The translations under genes and the position numbers were made by a program. From JAUIET01 sp964352475 (GTDB lineage Bacteria; Pseudomonadota; Gammaproteobacteria; Pseudomonadales; JAUIET01), in the NCBI GenBank assembly GCA_964352475.1, contig CAYGSL010000005.1:94682-158681 (forward strand): a DNA stretch of 64,000 nucleotides, in the 5' to 3' direction. The notes under the pieces are model-generated. The model did no database searches and was not told where the DNA came from. It was given only the letters and a program-made list of their open reading frames with translations. Each line of letters begins with the position of its first letter. Position 1 is the first letter of the stretch. Shown piece after piece: positions 17,227 through 25,862 of this stretch.

Positions 17227-20022
17227 ATGAAACGCATGTTAATCAACGCAACCCAACCCGAAGAGTTGCGTGTTGCAATTGTCGATGGCCAGAAGCTATT
17301 CGACCTCGACATTGAAAACAGAACCCGAGTACAAAAGAAGTCCAACATATACAAAGGCAAAATCACTCGCGTGGAGCCAAGCCTGGAAGCCGCATTTGTT
17401 GATTTTGGCGCCGAGAGGCATGGATTTTTGCCACTCAAAGAAATATCCAAGCAGTATTTTAACCGCAAACCTTCAGACGTAGATGGTCGATTTACGATCA
17501 AAGACGTGGTCAAGGAAGGCACTGAAGTTATCGTTCAGGTCGATAAAGAGGAACGCGGCAATAAAGGTGCGGCTTTAACGACCTTTATCAGTCTTGCCGG
17601 CCGATACATGGTTTTGATGCCAAACAACCCGAGAGCTGGCGGAATCTCCCGCCGCGTGGAAGGTGATGAGCGCTCGGAACTGAAATCTGTTCTCGATTCC
17701 CTGGATACACCAAAAGGAATGGGCGTTATTGTGCGCACCGCCGGTGTTGGGCGTAACAGCGAAGAACTCAAATGGGATCAGGATTACCTGTGCGCGGTGT
17801 GGGAAGCAATATCGGAAGTTGCTGAGCAACGTTCTGCCCCGTTTCTGATTTACCCCGAAGGCAATGTCATTATTCGAGCCATCAGGGATTACCTGCGGCC
17901 GGATATTGGCGAAATCATTATTGATGCACAAGATGCGTTTGATGAGGCCACGGAGTTCGTTGGTCAAATCATGCCGCACAATGAGTCCAAGCTTAAGCTT
18001 TACCAGGACAGTGTGCCTTTATTCAATCGCTACCAAATAGAGAGCCAAATTCAGTCCGCCTACGAACGCGAAGTAACACTTCCTTCCGGTGGTTCTATTG
18101 TTATAGACCCTACCGAAGCAATGGTCGCCATCGATATCAACTCGGCGCGGGCAACCAAGGGCAAGAATATAGAAGACACGGCCACCCGAACCAATCTGGA
18201 AGCGGCAGATGAGATCGGTCGGCAACTGAGATTACGTGACATTGGCGGTCTGGTAGTTATCGACTTCATTGACATGAATGAGAGCCGTAACCAGCGTGCG
18301 GTTGAAAATCGCATGCGCGAAGCCCTTGAGATGGACCGCGCCCGTGTTCAGGTTGGCAAAATCTCCAGGTTTGGCTTACTGGAAATGTCACGTCAGCGAC
18401 TGCGACCCTCGCTCGGCGAGACCAGCTCTATTGTCTGCCCACGCTGTAAGGGCCAGGGTCACATACTGGACACCAAATCCACGGCGCTGACCGCGCTCAG
18501 AGTCATAGAGGAAGAAGCCCTCAAAGAGCGAAGCGCAGAGATACGCGCAATCGTACCGGTGGAAGTGGCGACCTATTTGCTCAATGAAAAGCGACAGGCC
18601 ATTCTTGATATTGAAAAGCGTAACGGTTTGCATGTTTTGGTGGTGCCAAACCTCAATATGGAGACGCCACACTTCGATGTGCAGCGATATAGAGACGATC
18701 AACAGCTCTCGCAAGACATCCCCAGCTACAGCCTAGAAAATGACACATCCATATTGGATGAGCCAGAGGTCGATCCGCAGGCCGTATTAGCTGTTCAGGA
18801 AGAGCCTGCCTTGAAACGCATTAGCGTCGCCCCTCAAGAGCCTGCCCCGCAGCGCAGCCAGCCAGCACCCGAAGCAGTCGTCGCACAAGCCGCGCCACTT
18901 GCATCTGCGCAACCACAAGCAGAGGGAATGATTACCCGAATGTGGAACGCGATGTTTGGTAGCGCCCCGGTTGCTGCCGAGCCATCAGCAAGCCCTGTGG
19001 ATGCAGACGCACAGAAATCGAACAAGACAGAGTCTGCTAACAAACGCAGAAACAATAAGCGTGGCGGCAACCGCAAGCCCAGGCAAGAGGCACGGCAGCG
19101 TCAGGAAACGTCAGAGGTGCCAGAACATGAAGAAAGTTCTACAGATTCTAACCAGGCTGACGGCAACCGACGCGGAGGACAACGACGCCGCGGCGGCAAT
19201 GGCCAGCGTCAGGAGAAAACAGCGAATCGTCGCGATAACGGGCAAGATCTGGAGCAAGCAAATGATGCTGATCGTCCAAAGCGTCGACCCAGCAACAGCA
19301 AGCCTAAAGCGGCCAGCCCTAAAAAGCGCGAGAATCGGCGAGAGCGGCCAATTGATGCTTTGCTCGCAGGTAGTGATTTGCTGGCAGCGCAAGCGCAAGA
19401 ACCTCTTGCGGAGGCTTTGCCAGAGACGGCAACTGAAACATTTGAGACCTCCCCACAGGCGCCCAATGGCAATGACATGGAAACCCTCGCCGTTCGCGAA
19501 ACCATTGTAGAAGCCGTTACAGAAACCGATGGAGAAGCCGAAAGCAAGACAGCACAATCAGAAGAATCGTTAGCGCAAGCAACAACTGAGCCTGAGGCAA
19601 GCGTAGAAGCAGAGGCAATAGCAGAGCTTGAAGCAACGGTTGAAGCAGAGGCTGTGGCAGAGCCTGAAATAGCCACCGACGAAACCGAAGTCCTTGCTGC
19701 GACTATAGCTACTCCAGCGCGGGAATCAGAAACTGTTGAGCTTAGTGAACCAGAAGCACAACGGACTAACGGTGCAGCGAACGCTGCGGCCATATCCGAG
19801 TCGTCGATTGACTTTGCAACTTTGGGTCGAGCTGGAAATGATCCTCGCGACAACCCGCAGACACACACCGAGTTTCAGATTCGAAGCCGCACAATAGAGC
19901 TTATTGACCTGCAAGCGCCTGCGCTTGTGGCCGAGCAACTTGGTGAGGAAGAGGTTATGGCGATGCGCGCACCCAACGACCCCAGGCAACAGCGCAGCAC
20001 CGAAGCCAGTACTGATGCATAA
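17227..20022 (+). CDS. rne: Ribonuclease E
   Basis: Endoribonuclease and scaffold of the RNA degradosome. The N-terminal catalytic half is highly conserved: S1 domain at about residues 35-120, magnesium ligands Asp303 (MVAIDINS) and Asp346 (VVIDFIDM), and zinc-link cysteines Cys404 and Cys407 in CPRCKGQG, all at the same numbers as E. coli. The C-terminal half from about residue 520 is low-complexity: basic RNA-binding stretches (KRRNNKRGGNRKPR, RRGGQRRRGG) and an acidic Glu/Ala region with 12-residue repeats. The total of 931 residues is normal. GGAAG upstream is the ribosome site. Confidence 0.97.
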   Translation: MKRMLINATQPEELRVAIVDGQKLFDLDIENRTRVQKKSNIYKGKITRVEPSLEAAFVDFGAERHGFLPLKEISKQYFNRKPSDVDGRFTIKDVVKEGTEVIVQVDKEERGNKGAALTTFISLAGRYMVLMPNNPRAGGISRRVEGDERSELKSVLDSLDTPKGMGVIVRTAGVGRNSEELKWDQDYLCAVWEAISEVAEQRSAPFLIYPEGNVIIRAIRDYLRPDIGEIIIDAQDAFDEATEFVGQIMPHNESKLKLYQDSVPLFNRYQIESQIQSAYEREVTLPSGGSIVIDPTEAMVAIDINSARATKGKNIEDTATRTNLEAADEIGRQLRLRDIGGLVVIDFIDMNESRNQRAVENRMREALEMDRARVQVGKISRFGLLEMSRQRLRPSLGETSSIVCPRCKGQGHILDTKSTALTALRVIEEEALKERSAEIRAIVPVEVATYLLNEKRQAILDIEKRNGLHVLVVPNLNMETPHFDVQRYRDDQQLSQDIPSYSLENDTSILDEPEVDPQAVLAVQEEPALKRISVAPQEPAPQRSQPAPEAVVAQAAPLASAQPQAEGMITRMWNAMFGSAPVAAEPSASPVDADAQKSNKTESANKRRNNKRGGNRKPRQEARQRQETSEVPEHEESSTDSNQADGNRRGGQRRRGGNGQRQEKTANRRDNGQDLEQANDADRPKRRPSNSKPKAASPKKRENRRERPIDALLAGSDLLAAQAQEPLAEALPETATETFETSPQAPNGNDMETLAVRETIVEAVTETDGEAESKTAQSEESLAQATTEPEASVEAEAIAELEATVEAEAVAEPEIATDETEVLAATIATPARESETVELSEPEAQRTNGAANAAAISESSIDFATLGRAGNDPRDNPQTHTEFQIRSRTIELIDLQAPALVAEQLGEEEVMAMRAPNDPRQQRSTEASTDA
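19588..19659 (+). repeat. 36-bp in-frame tandem repeat within rne
   Basis: Two adjacent units (19588-19623 and 19624-19659) encode EPEASVEAEAIA and ELEATVEAEAVA, and a partial third unit (EPEIA) follows. They lie in the disordered acidic tail of RNase E. Such repeats can change copy number between strains. Confidence 0.75.
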
Positions 20023-20060
20023 GCGGTAATCTGCGACCCATAATTAGTTGTAGGTGGTTC

Positions 20061-20088
20061 TTGTCAGGCGCAACAATACGGATATAAT
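20061..20088 (+). promoter_or_regulatory. Sigma70 promoter of tRNA-Ser
   Basis: TTGTCA (20061-20066) and a perfect TATAAT (20083-20088) are 16 bp apart, followed by a GC-rich discriminator (TGCGCC) as expected for a stringently controlled stable RNA. The tRNA begins at 20103. Confidence 0.8.
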
Positions 20089-20102
20089 TGCGCCTGCTCT
20101 GC

Positions 20103-20192
20103 GGAGGGGTGGCAGAGTGGTTGAATGCACTGGTCTTGAAAACCAGCGAAGGTGAAAGCCTTCCGAGAGTTCGAATCTCTCCTCCTCCGCCA
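20103..20192 (+). tRNA. tRNA-Ser (anticodon TGA)
   Basis: Class II tRNA of 90 nt with encoded GCCA end. Acceptor GGAGGGG pairs with CTCCTCC with one G-U wobble, the anticodon stem-loop is CTGGTCTTGAAAACCAG giving TGA, the long variable arm is GCGAAGGTGAAAGCCTTCC, and the T-arm is GAGAGTTCGAATCTCTC. It lies between rne and yccA. Confidence 0.96.
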
Positions 20193-20241
20193 ATTATTCC
20201 TTATCTCATGGCGTTTTCTGCGCCAAGGTTGTAAAGCCGAC

Positions 20242-20282
20242 AAACGGTGATACGAAAAGTTCGATGCATAAACACCGTTTTT
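20242..20282 (+). terminator. Possible terminator after tRNA-Ser
   Basis: AAACGGTG (20242-20249) can pair with CACCGTTT (20273-20280), followed by two more Ts. The loop of 23 bases is long, so this is a weak call. Confidence 0.35.
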
Positions 20283-20296
20283 CGAGATGGAAAGCA

Positions 20297-20324
20297 TTGA
20301 AATTGGCTGTACCATCATTATTAT
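20297..20324 (+). promoter_or_regulatory. Likely sigma70 promoter of yccA
   Basis: TTGAAA (20297-20302) and TATTAT (20319-20324) are 16 bp apart, 40 bp upstream of the yccA start. A ribosome site AAAGGAG follows at about 20350. Confidence 0.6.
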
Positions 20325-20363
20325 TAGAGTAGTTCCAAAGGGTTCCTTAAAGGAGAATCAGGC

Positions 20364-21038
20364 ATGAGTAGAGAGAATGACGTTCTGAGCACTGCAGGTT
20401 ACGACGTAGCCAGTGCTGAAGTAAACAAGGTGCTTCGTAACACCTACGCCTTACTGGCAATGACATTGGTGTTTTCCGGCATTACCGCCATGATCTCCAT
20501 GGCATTGGAAATGCCACGCATGACCTATTTGTTTTGTCTTGGCGGCGCGATGGTTTTGATGCTGTTTGTCATGCCAAAAGTTGCTAATTCGGCAAGTGGT
20601 ATTGGGGTTGTTTTTGCTATAACCGGCCTGCTCGGATTTGGCATAGGCCCAATGCTGGCAATGTACCTTGCTCTGCAAAATGGCGGTCAGCTAGTTGCGA
20701 CAGCATTGGGCGGTACCGGCGTTATCTTCCTGGCATTGTCAGCGTATGCGCTAACGACCAAGAAGGATTTCAGTTTCATGGGTGGCATGTTGATGGTTGG
20801 CATGTTGGTCGTGATCGGCTTTATTGTGCTCAATCTGTTTATGCAGATGCCGGCAATGAGCCTGATGATCTCATCCGTTATTATATTGCTCATGTCAGGC
20901 TTTATTCTGTATGACACCAGCCGAATAGTGAACGGCGGCGAGCGCAATTACGTGATGGCGACGATCGGCTTATACATGACGATTTTCAACATTTTCATCA
21001 GCCTGCTCAACTTACTCGGTTTTGCCAGTGATGATTAA
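20364..21038 (+). CDS. yccA: Bax inhibitor-1 / YccA family inner-membrane protein
   Basis: A 224-residue protein with about seven hydrophobic helices and the family C-terminus (ILLMSGFILYDTSRIVNGG, then YMTIFNIFISLLNLLGF). In E. coli YccA is a substrate and modulator of the FtsH protease; that role is inferred here. A strong AAAGGAGAATC ribosome site precedes the ATG. An intrinsic terminator follows, separating it from the small membrane protein and tus genes, although in pseudomonads yccA also neighbours tusDCB. Confidence 0.93.
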   Translation: MSRENDVLSTAGYDVASAEVNKVLRNTYALLAMTLVFSGITAMISMALEMPRMTYLFCLGGAMVLMLFVMPKVANSASGIGVVFAITGLLGFGIGPMLAMYLALQNGGQLVATALGGTGVIFLALSAYALTTKKDFSFMGGMLMVGMLVVIGFIVLNLFMQMPAMSLMISSVIILLMSGFILYDTSRIVNGGERNYVMATIGLYMTIFNIFISLLNLLGFASDD

Positions 21039-21060
21039 TGCCCGTAAGCATTAAAAACAA

Positions 21061-21085
21061 AACGGCGCCTGATGGCGCCGTTTTT
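21061..21085 (+). terminator. Rho-independent terminator after yccA
   Basis: AACGGCGCC (21061-21069) and GGCGCCGTT (21074-21082) form a perfect 9-bp stem with a TGAT tetraloop, flanked by A- and T-runs. It ends yccA 22 bp after its stop; its A/T-symmetric flanks could also act on the opposite strand. Confidence 0.9.
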
Positions 21086-21140
21086 GTTTGAACACAGTTA
21101 TACTCATCGACCACTACTTACACGCTTTTGGAGCCTTCTC

Positions 21141-21320
21141 ATGGATTTGATGCAGATTGGCCTCGCCATTATTTTCATCGCATTGATGTTTTTTATCTGG
21201 CCCAATGTTAAACACTCAATGAAGAACAGTCCTGATGCTGAGAAAGGCGATTGGACAGCCGTTGCACTGCCCATCATTGCTGTTGTGCTGTTTGTATTAC
21301 TGCTGATGAATATGGTTTAG
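21141..21320 (+). CDS. Small two-helix membrane protein upstream of tusD
   Basis: A 59-residue protein: helix one is QIGLAIIFIALMFFIWP, then a charged loop (KHSMKNSPDAEKGDW), then a second helix VALPIIAVVLFVLLLMNMV. The start at 21141 is preceded by GGAG at a good distance; a longer reading from 21072 would overlap the terminator and is unlikely. Only six bases separate it from tusD, so it is probably co-expressed. Function unknown to me. Confidence 0.75.
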   Translation: MDLMQIGLAIIFIALMFFIWPNVKHSMKNSPDAEKGDWTAVALPIIAVVLFVLLLMNMV

Positions 21321-21326
21321 CCAAAC

Positions 21327-21662
21327 ATGAACTTCTCTCTTTTCGTTAACGCAGCACCGGGCGCGAACATTGAGCGAAGTACTGCGCTTCTAACCGCAGC
21401 TGCCATTCTCGACTCCGAGCACAATTTGTATCGAGTTTTCTTCTACGGCGCGGGCGTTCAACATTGCGGTCATCCAAGCAGTCACGGTGAGCTTCCCTGG
21501 CAAGCGCTGGCGCGCGACACCACCACTGATCTTTGTTTTTGCTCAGCGTCTGTTAAAAAGTATCAGGTATCACTCTCAAGCCATACCAATGTGAGCTTGG
21601 GGGGGCTGGTGCAATTGCTGGATGCGCAGATGAACTCTGACCGCATTGTTAGCCTTAGTTGA
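21327..21662 (+). CDS. tusD: Sulfurtransferase complex subunit TusD
   Basis: DsrE-family protein of 111 residues, part of the TusBCD relay that passes sulfur from IscS and TusA to TusE and MnmA for 2-thiolation of wobble uridine in tRNA. Family features are VNAAPGANIERSTALLTAA, VFFYGAGV and the candidate persulfide Cys in TDLCFCSASVKKY near residue 70. It is shorter than the E. coli protein (128). It is followed closely by tusC-like and tusB-like genes. Confidence 0.85.
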   Translation: MNFSLFVNAAPGANIERSTALLTAAAILDSEHNLYRVFFYGAGVQHCGHPSSHGELPWQALARDTTTDLCFCSASVKKYQVSLSSHTNVSLGGLVQLLDAQMNSDRIVSLS

Positions 21663-21674
21663 CGGTGAATCGGC

Positions 21675-22010
21675 GTGGCAACTGATTGCAGAACCAGCAC
21701 CCTGGTAACCATCTGCCTGGACCAGGCAGAGGCCCTACAGCAAGCACTGCCCTTGATTCTAAGTTTTGCCGCGGTTGGCAGTCCACCAAGCGTTGTTTTT
21801 GAAGCCTCACAATCCAGTCCATTAGCCGCCATTCGGAGTCTGGACGCACACCTTGAGCAGCTGACAGAATTTGGCGTGACCGAGATTTTTGCAAGTCAGA
21901 GAGCAAAGTGGCTTCTGGATCAGCATTGCCGTTTATCCAGCAAAGTCATAAGCGACTCAGTGAAGGTTCGCGCTTTGCATACTCAAGTTCACGCGATATA
22001 TGCCTTTTAG
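21675..22010 (+). CDS. tusC: TusC-like DsrE/F family protein
   Basis: A 111-residue protein starting at GTG (21675), 12 bp after tusD. Sequence conservation to TusC is weak, but the pattern fits: hydrophobic strand, then SLDAHLEQLTEFGVTEIFAS resembling the middle of TusC, and a short C-terminal strand. The position between tusD and tusB is the main argument. The Cys expected after the middle strand is not at the usual spot, so a structural rather than catalytic part is plausible. Confidence 0.7.
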   Translation: MATDCRTSTLVTICLDQAEALQQALPLILSFAAVGSPPSVVFEASQSSPLAAIRSLDAHLEQLTEFGVTEIFASQRAKWLLDQHCRLSSKVISDSVKVRALHTQVHAIYAF

Positions 22011-22018
22011 TTTAATCA

Positions 22019-22282
22019 ATGAAAGCGCCTCTTTTACACATAATCCAGACAGAGCTCAGTCAGATTCGAACCAAGCAATTTATTGAAGCGCTCGGTGAAT
22101 CTGATGTTGTTGTTGTTGTGCGCGAGCAGGCCAGCCTGATCAAGGCACTGGAATCTGTATCTCATGAACCGGCTTACGCGCTTTATGATGCTGATTCAGA
22201 GGAAGTGTCTGCGCTAAAACAGATACGATATGCGAAGTTTGTGGATTTGATAGCCCAATGCGCGCAAAGCAGAAGTTGGTGA
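22019..22282 (+). CDS. tusB: TusB/DsrH-like sulfur relay protein
   Basis: An 87-residue DsrH-type protein with the expected strand VVVVVREQA, AYALYDADSEEVSAL (matching the ALNEDL region), KFVDLIAQC and a terminal Ser-Trp resembling the usual AW ending. It lies eight bases after tusC. No tusE (dsrC) follows, unlike in Pseudomonas. Divergence is high, so the symbol rests on fold pattern and gene order. Confidence 0.75.
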   Translation: MKAPLLHIIQTELSQIRTKQFIEALGESDVVVVVREQASLIKALESVSHEPAYALYDADSEEVSALKQIRYAKFVDLIAQCAQSRSW

Positions 22283-22489
22283 CCGGCAGCAAGCGGGAAT
22301 CATTTAGGCCTGATTTCGTGACCGCTGTCTAATTTGTAAACAATTGAGTAATATTTAACCGATCAAAAACTATACTGATTAGAAGGACGACCGTTACGTG
22401 GTTCACTAAAGAATCCGAACATTGCGGCACAAGGATTAGTTCCGCCAGACTCGACAATGAGTGTCGGGCGTATTTTGACAGGAACAGAT

Positions 22490-22681
22490 ATGACACAGGC
22501 CAATATTGCAGACCGCCCGGCTATTAGACCGACCAGACCAGATAAAGAGCGGGTATTCAAACAGGACGCCCACTGGTTTTTTAAGACTCGCGAGGGTGCC
22601 CCTAAAGGACCGTTTATCGACAAGCAGCACGCGTATTGGGCGTTAGCCAAGCATATTCGCCAACAATGCTCGTTCAGATAA
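22490..22681 (+). CDS. Small DUF6316-like protein
   Basis: A 63-residue protein with the core RVFKQDAHWFFKTREGAPKG then PFIDKQHAYWALAKHI. This resembles short proteins I know as DUF6316, defined by an aromatic WFFxTREG-x-GPF core; the family name is recalled, not checked. The start at 22490 has AGGA upstream; an earlier in-frame start at 22457 is less likely. It lies alone between tusB and galE, on the opposite strand to galE. No function known to me. Confidence 0.65.
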   Translation: MTQANIADRPAIRPTRPDKERVFKQDAHWFFKTREGAPKGPFIDKQHAYWALAKHIRQQCSFR

Positions 22682-22698
22682 CGCGCTAACCTTAAGTA

Positions 22699-23709
22699 CT
22701 ATTGATATCCGTTTGGATTTTGGCTCTGCCACTTCCAGGCATCTCTGACCATGTCTTCGACATTGCGGGTCGCTTGCCAACCCAATTCCTCATTAGCCAG
22801 ACTTGAATCCGCGTAGCATGTAGCGATATCGCCGGGTCTACGCGCCACTATTTCATAAGCCACTGGCTTACCCGTTTCTTGTTCAAATGCCTTGACCATA
22901 TCAAGCACCGAATAACCGTTGCCAGTGCCCAGGTTGTAGGTGACAACACCTGGTTGGCCCTGCAAGCGCTCCAAAGCCCTAAGATGCCCGTTTGCCAGGT
23001 CTTCTACATGAATGTAATCGCGCACACCAGTGCCGTCAGGTGTTGGATAATCGTCACCGAATACGGCCAGTTTTTCCAATTTCCCAACCGCTACCTGACT
23101 GATAAACGGCATCAAATTATTGGGGATATCCGACGGGTCTTCCCCGATTGTGCCGCTGGCATGGGCGCCAACTGGATTAAAATAGCGCAGTAATGCGATG
23201 TTCCAAGACGCATCCGATACATTAAGGTCACGTAGAATTTCTTCCACCATCAACTTGGACCGCCCATAGGGGTTAGTCGCAGACAGCGGAAAATCTTCCT
23301 TAATTGGAACCGTTGCCGGGTCGCCGTAAACAGTCGCCGACGAACTGAACACCAGATTGTGAACATTGCTCGCCGCCATTGCATCACAGAGCGTTAATGT
23401 GCCCTGTATGTTGTTCTGGTAATACATCAAGGACTTTTGTACTGATTCACCAACCGCCTTAAGACCGGCAAAGTGAATGACGGAATCGAAATCGTATTGG
23501 CCAAACACCGCGGCCAAACCTTCGCTATCGCGAATGTCCACCTTATGAAATGGCAGATTTTTGGAGGTGATCGCTTCGACTCTGCGAATCGCTTCTTCGC
23601 TGCTATTTGACAGGTTATCAACCACCACGGCCTGATGCCCTGCTTCCAACAATTGCACGCAGGTGTGGCTGCCAATGTACCCCGCTCCACCCGTGACCAA
23701 TACTTTCAT
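22699..23709 (-). CDS. galE: UDP-glucose 4-epimerase
   Basis: Interconverts UDP-glucose and UDP-galactose with bound NAD. The 336-residue extended SDR begins MKVLVTGGAGYIGSHTCVQL, has FSSSATVYGD (catalytic Ser/Thr region), NPYGRSKLMVE (Tyr and Lys) and RYFNPVGAH. The start at 23709 follows a clear GGAG site; the open frame extends upstream but that part has no family similarity. It is divergent from trmA. Likely role in surface polysaccharide; no other sugar genes adjoin it. Confidence 0.95.
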   Translation of the reverse strand: MKVLVTGGAGYIGSHTCVQLLEAGHQAVVVDNLSNSSEEAIRRVEAITSKNLPFHKVDIRDSEGLAAVFGQYDFDSVIHFAGLKAVGESVQKSLMYYQNNIQGTLTLCDAMAASNVHNLVFSSSATVYGDPATVPIKEDFPLSATNPYGRSKLMVEEILRDLNVSDASWNIALLRYFNPVGAHASGTIGEDPSDIPNNLMPFISQVAVGKLEKLAVFGDDYPTPDGTGVRDYIHVEDLANGHLRALERLQGQPGVVTYNLGTGNGYSVLDMVKAFEQETGKPVAYEIVARRPGDIATCYADSSLANEELGWQATRNVEDMVRDAWKWQSQNPNGYQ

Positions 23710-23800
23710 TTCGATTCTCCAGTTAACCCTCTTATAATAGTCCAATAGCTGTGAATCGCTGATTCCTGGCCAAAAATTACCTGAACAGCCAGCCCCGCAC

Positions 23801-24904
23801 ATGAGTGATTCCCTGATTAAGAGCGACCAACCTTCTGTCGAACAATACAAACAGCAGCTCGCCAAGAAACTCAGCATGGTGCGAAACCATCTGTCGCCCT
23901 TCACCAGCATCACACCTGACGTTTTTGAGTCGCCGGTGCATGGCTACCGCATGCGCGCTGAATTTCGAATTTGGCACGAAGAAGACCGTAGCTACTACGT
24001 TATGTTCCCAAAAGGCAAACCGAAAGAGCCGTATCGCATAGAGTCGTTTACGGCCGGCTCTGTAACGATACAACGATTGATGCCGCTGCTGATTGAGAAG
24101 GTACGAACGACGCCTTGCTTGCGCGAACGCCTGTTCCAGATTGATTTCCTAAGCACAACACGTGGGGATTGTTTATTGTCGATGCTTTACCACCGTAGGC
24201 TGGATGACAAATGGTCAATGGCAGCGAGCGAACTTCAACAGGCTTTGGGCGTTAATCTTATTGGTCGAAGCCGCAAACAAAAGATAGTGTTGGCCGACGA
24301 TTACGTAGACGAGGAATTTGTAGTTGCGGGTCGCACACTGCAATATAGGCAACTGGAAAACAGTTTTACCCAACCCAATGCGACCATTAATCAGGCCATG
24401 TTGAATTGGGTTCATAGTCATTGCAGTGAGAGTTCTGGTGACTTGCTGGAATTGTATTGCGGCAATGGGAATTTCAGCATCGCTCTTTCAAACATGTTCG
24501 ACAAAGTATTGGCCACGGAACTGGATAAAGGCGGCCTTCGTGCCGCTCAACATAATGTTGAATCAAACGGAGTGCGCAATATTGCTCTTGGACGCTTGTC
24601 AGCGGCCGAAGTTGCTGAAGCTTTATCAGGCGTTCGCCGCTTTCGCCGGCTGCAGCACGTCGACTTGGACGATTACGAATTCAGCACCGTGTTAGTTGAT
24701 CCGCCACGCAGTGGACTGGATCCACAAACACTGGCTTTTATACAACAGTTTTCGAATATTATTTATGTCTCGTGCAATCCTCTGTCACTGGCTGAGAATC
24801 TTCAGCAGTTATGTCACACGCATCAGGTTCGCGAGTTCGCTGTATTCGATCAATTTCCATTTACTGAACACATTGAATCTGCTGTTATTTTACGTGCTCA
24901 ATAA
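23801..24904 (+). CDS. trmA: tRNA (uracil-54, C5)-methyltransferase
   Basis: TrmA makes m5U54 in the T-loop using SAM. The 367-residue protein has an N-terminal RNA-recognition part (MVRNHLSPF, HGYRMRAEFRIWH), the SAM motif LLELYCGNGNFSIALS near residue 213, VLVDPPRSGLDPQTL near 298 and the nucleophile in IIYVSCNPLSLAENL near 325. Typical motif order distinguishes it from RlmC/RlmD, which carry an Fe-S cluster that is absent here. Its 3' end overlaps the convergent neighbour by 7 bp. Confidence 0.95.
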   Translation: MSDSLIKSDQPSVEQYKQQLAKKLSMVRNHLSPFTSITPDVFESPVHGYRMRAEFRIWHEEDRSYYVMFPKGKPKEPYRIESFTAGSVTIQRLMPLLIEKVRTTPCLRERLFQIDFLSTTRGDCLLSMLYHRRLDDKWSMAASELQQALGVNLIGRSRKQKIVLADDYVDEEFVVAGRTLQYRQLENSFTQPNATINQAMLNWVHSHCSESSGDLLELYCGNGNFSIALSNMFDKVLATELDKGGLRAAQHNVESNGVRNIALGRLSAAEVAEALSGVRRFRRLQHVDLDDYEFSTVLVDPPRSGLDPQTLAFIQQFSNIIYVSCNPLSLAENLQQLCHTHQVREFAVFDQFPFTEHIESAVILRAQ

Positions 24905-25785
24905 ACCTGAATACCGAGCTCGGCAAGCCGTTGCGGCAGCACCGAATCCAGCTGGCTAATATCGTTTTCATCCAGTTCTAACAAGGTAAGTTGATGCTCG
25001 GTGCACCACTGCTGCTTGGCTAGCCGCTCAGATAAAACAGCGGGTGGGTCAGATGCATACCAAATATCAATGTACAAACCGTACTTGGGCAAATAGAAAT
25101 CACATTTATACATCTCGTGACCGCCAAGGACACGGCGATAGGCGTGGCTAAGATCCAGCAAGTACAGCCACTGGCAGAGTTCCGCCTCCGCGGCAGTCGC
25201 CAAGATATGCCCATCCAACGCGGTTATACAAACCGCACCAGATAGCTCGGTAGTGTTCTCTGACTCGAACAGGTCGGGCTCGTGGTCTTGCTGGCGATGC
25301 TGCAAAATATTGATAGCGTTGAAATGCGAGACCAATTCGGGCTCGCTAAGCAGGGATCGTGGCCAACTCGCGTAAAATTTGCCTTCTTCAGTTTGTAATT
25401 GGGACGCCCCTAAAGCCGTGCCCGCATCGGTGAGCAGCCAGCCTGTTGAGGTGTGCCGAATCCAGCCCAGTTCGCGAAGTACTCGATTCGTTAGCCGCGC
25501 TGACCTGCCAAAATGATCCCCAATACCGCTGGCTGTGATCTGGGTTGCGTCCGCTGCCGCCAGTAACAACGGATGTTCCAACAGCTTTTCCGGCCAGACA
25601 ATGTAGCGGCCGAACGATTCTGAATCCCGGTACTCGCCACCTTGCTCAGTGCCTTTCTTCAGTAATTCCCAGCTATCGTCAACACGCTGTATCCATTCGT
25701 AATCTTTCAGCAAAAGAAACAATCGGCGCGACGACATCTTTAGCGCTTTGGCCAATGCGGTGGTTGATACTGAACGTTGTTCCAT
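24898..25785 (-). CDS. Duplicated winged-helix protein with PD-(D/E)XK-like C-terminal domain
   Basis: The 295-residue protein has two similar N-terminal units (residues about 7-76 and 84-153), each a helix-turn-helix with a GW/EWI...W turn and then a YxxWPxxLL stretch. The C-terminal third resembles a restriction-endonuclease fold: Glu201 in a helix, CDFYLPKYG (Asp229) and LYIDIW (Asp240), but the expected Lys after the acidic residue is a Trp. DNA binding by the N-terminus and a nuclease-like fold are inferred; activity is unproven. I recall similar proteins bearing misleading product names. Start at 25785 (MEQRSV) has a GGAG site. Confidence 0.6.
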   Translation of the reverse strand: MEQRSVSTTALAKALKMSSRRLFLLLKDYEWIQRVDDSWELLKKGTEQGGEYRDSESFGRYIVWPEKLLEHPLLLAAADATQITASGIGDHFGRSARLTNRVLRELGWIRHTSTGWLLTDAGTALGASQLQTEEGKFYASWPRSLLSEPELVSHFNAINILQHRQQDHEPDLFESENTTELSGAVCITALDGHILATAAEAELCQWLYLLDLSHAYRRVLGGHEMYKCDFYLPKYGLYIDIWYASDPPAVLSERLAKQQWCTEHQLTLLELDENDISQLDSVLPQRLAELGIQVY

Positions 25786-25862
25786 CAGCGGCTCCAATAT
25801 TGGGCGCTATGGTAACCTACGGAGGCGCACTCTCGGAATAAGTACGGGGTTTATGCGCAGTG

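Noticed and set aside
19400..19868. Long minus-strand frame with Ser/Ala-rich product opposite rne
   Set aside because: It is the antisense shadow of the low-complexity Glu/Ala tail of RNase E.
22019..22681. A tusE gene after tusB
   Set aside because: The small protein at 22490 lacks the DsrC-type C-terminal cysteine arm and has a different core.
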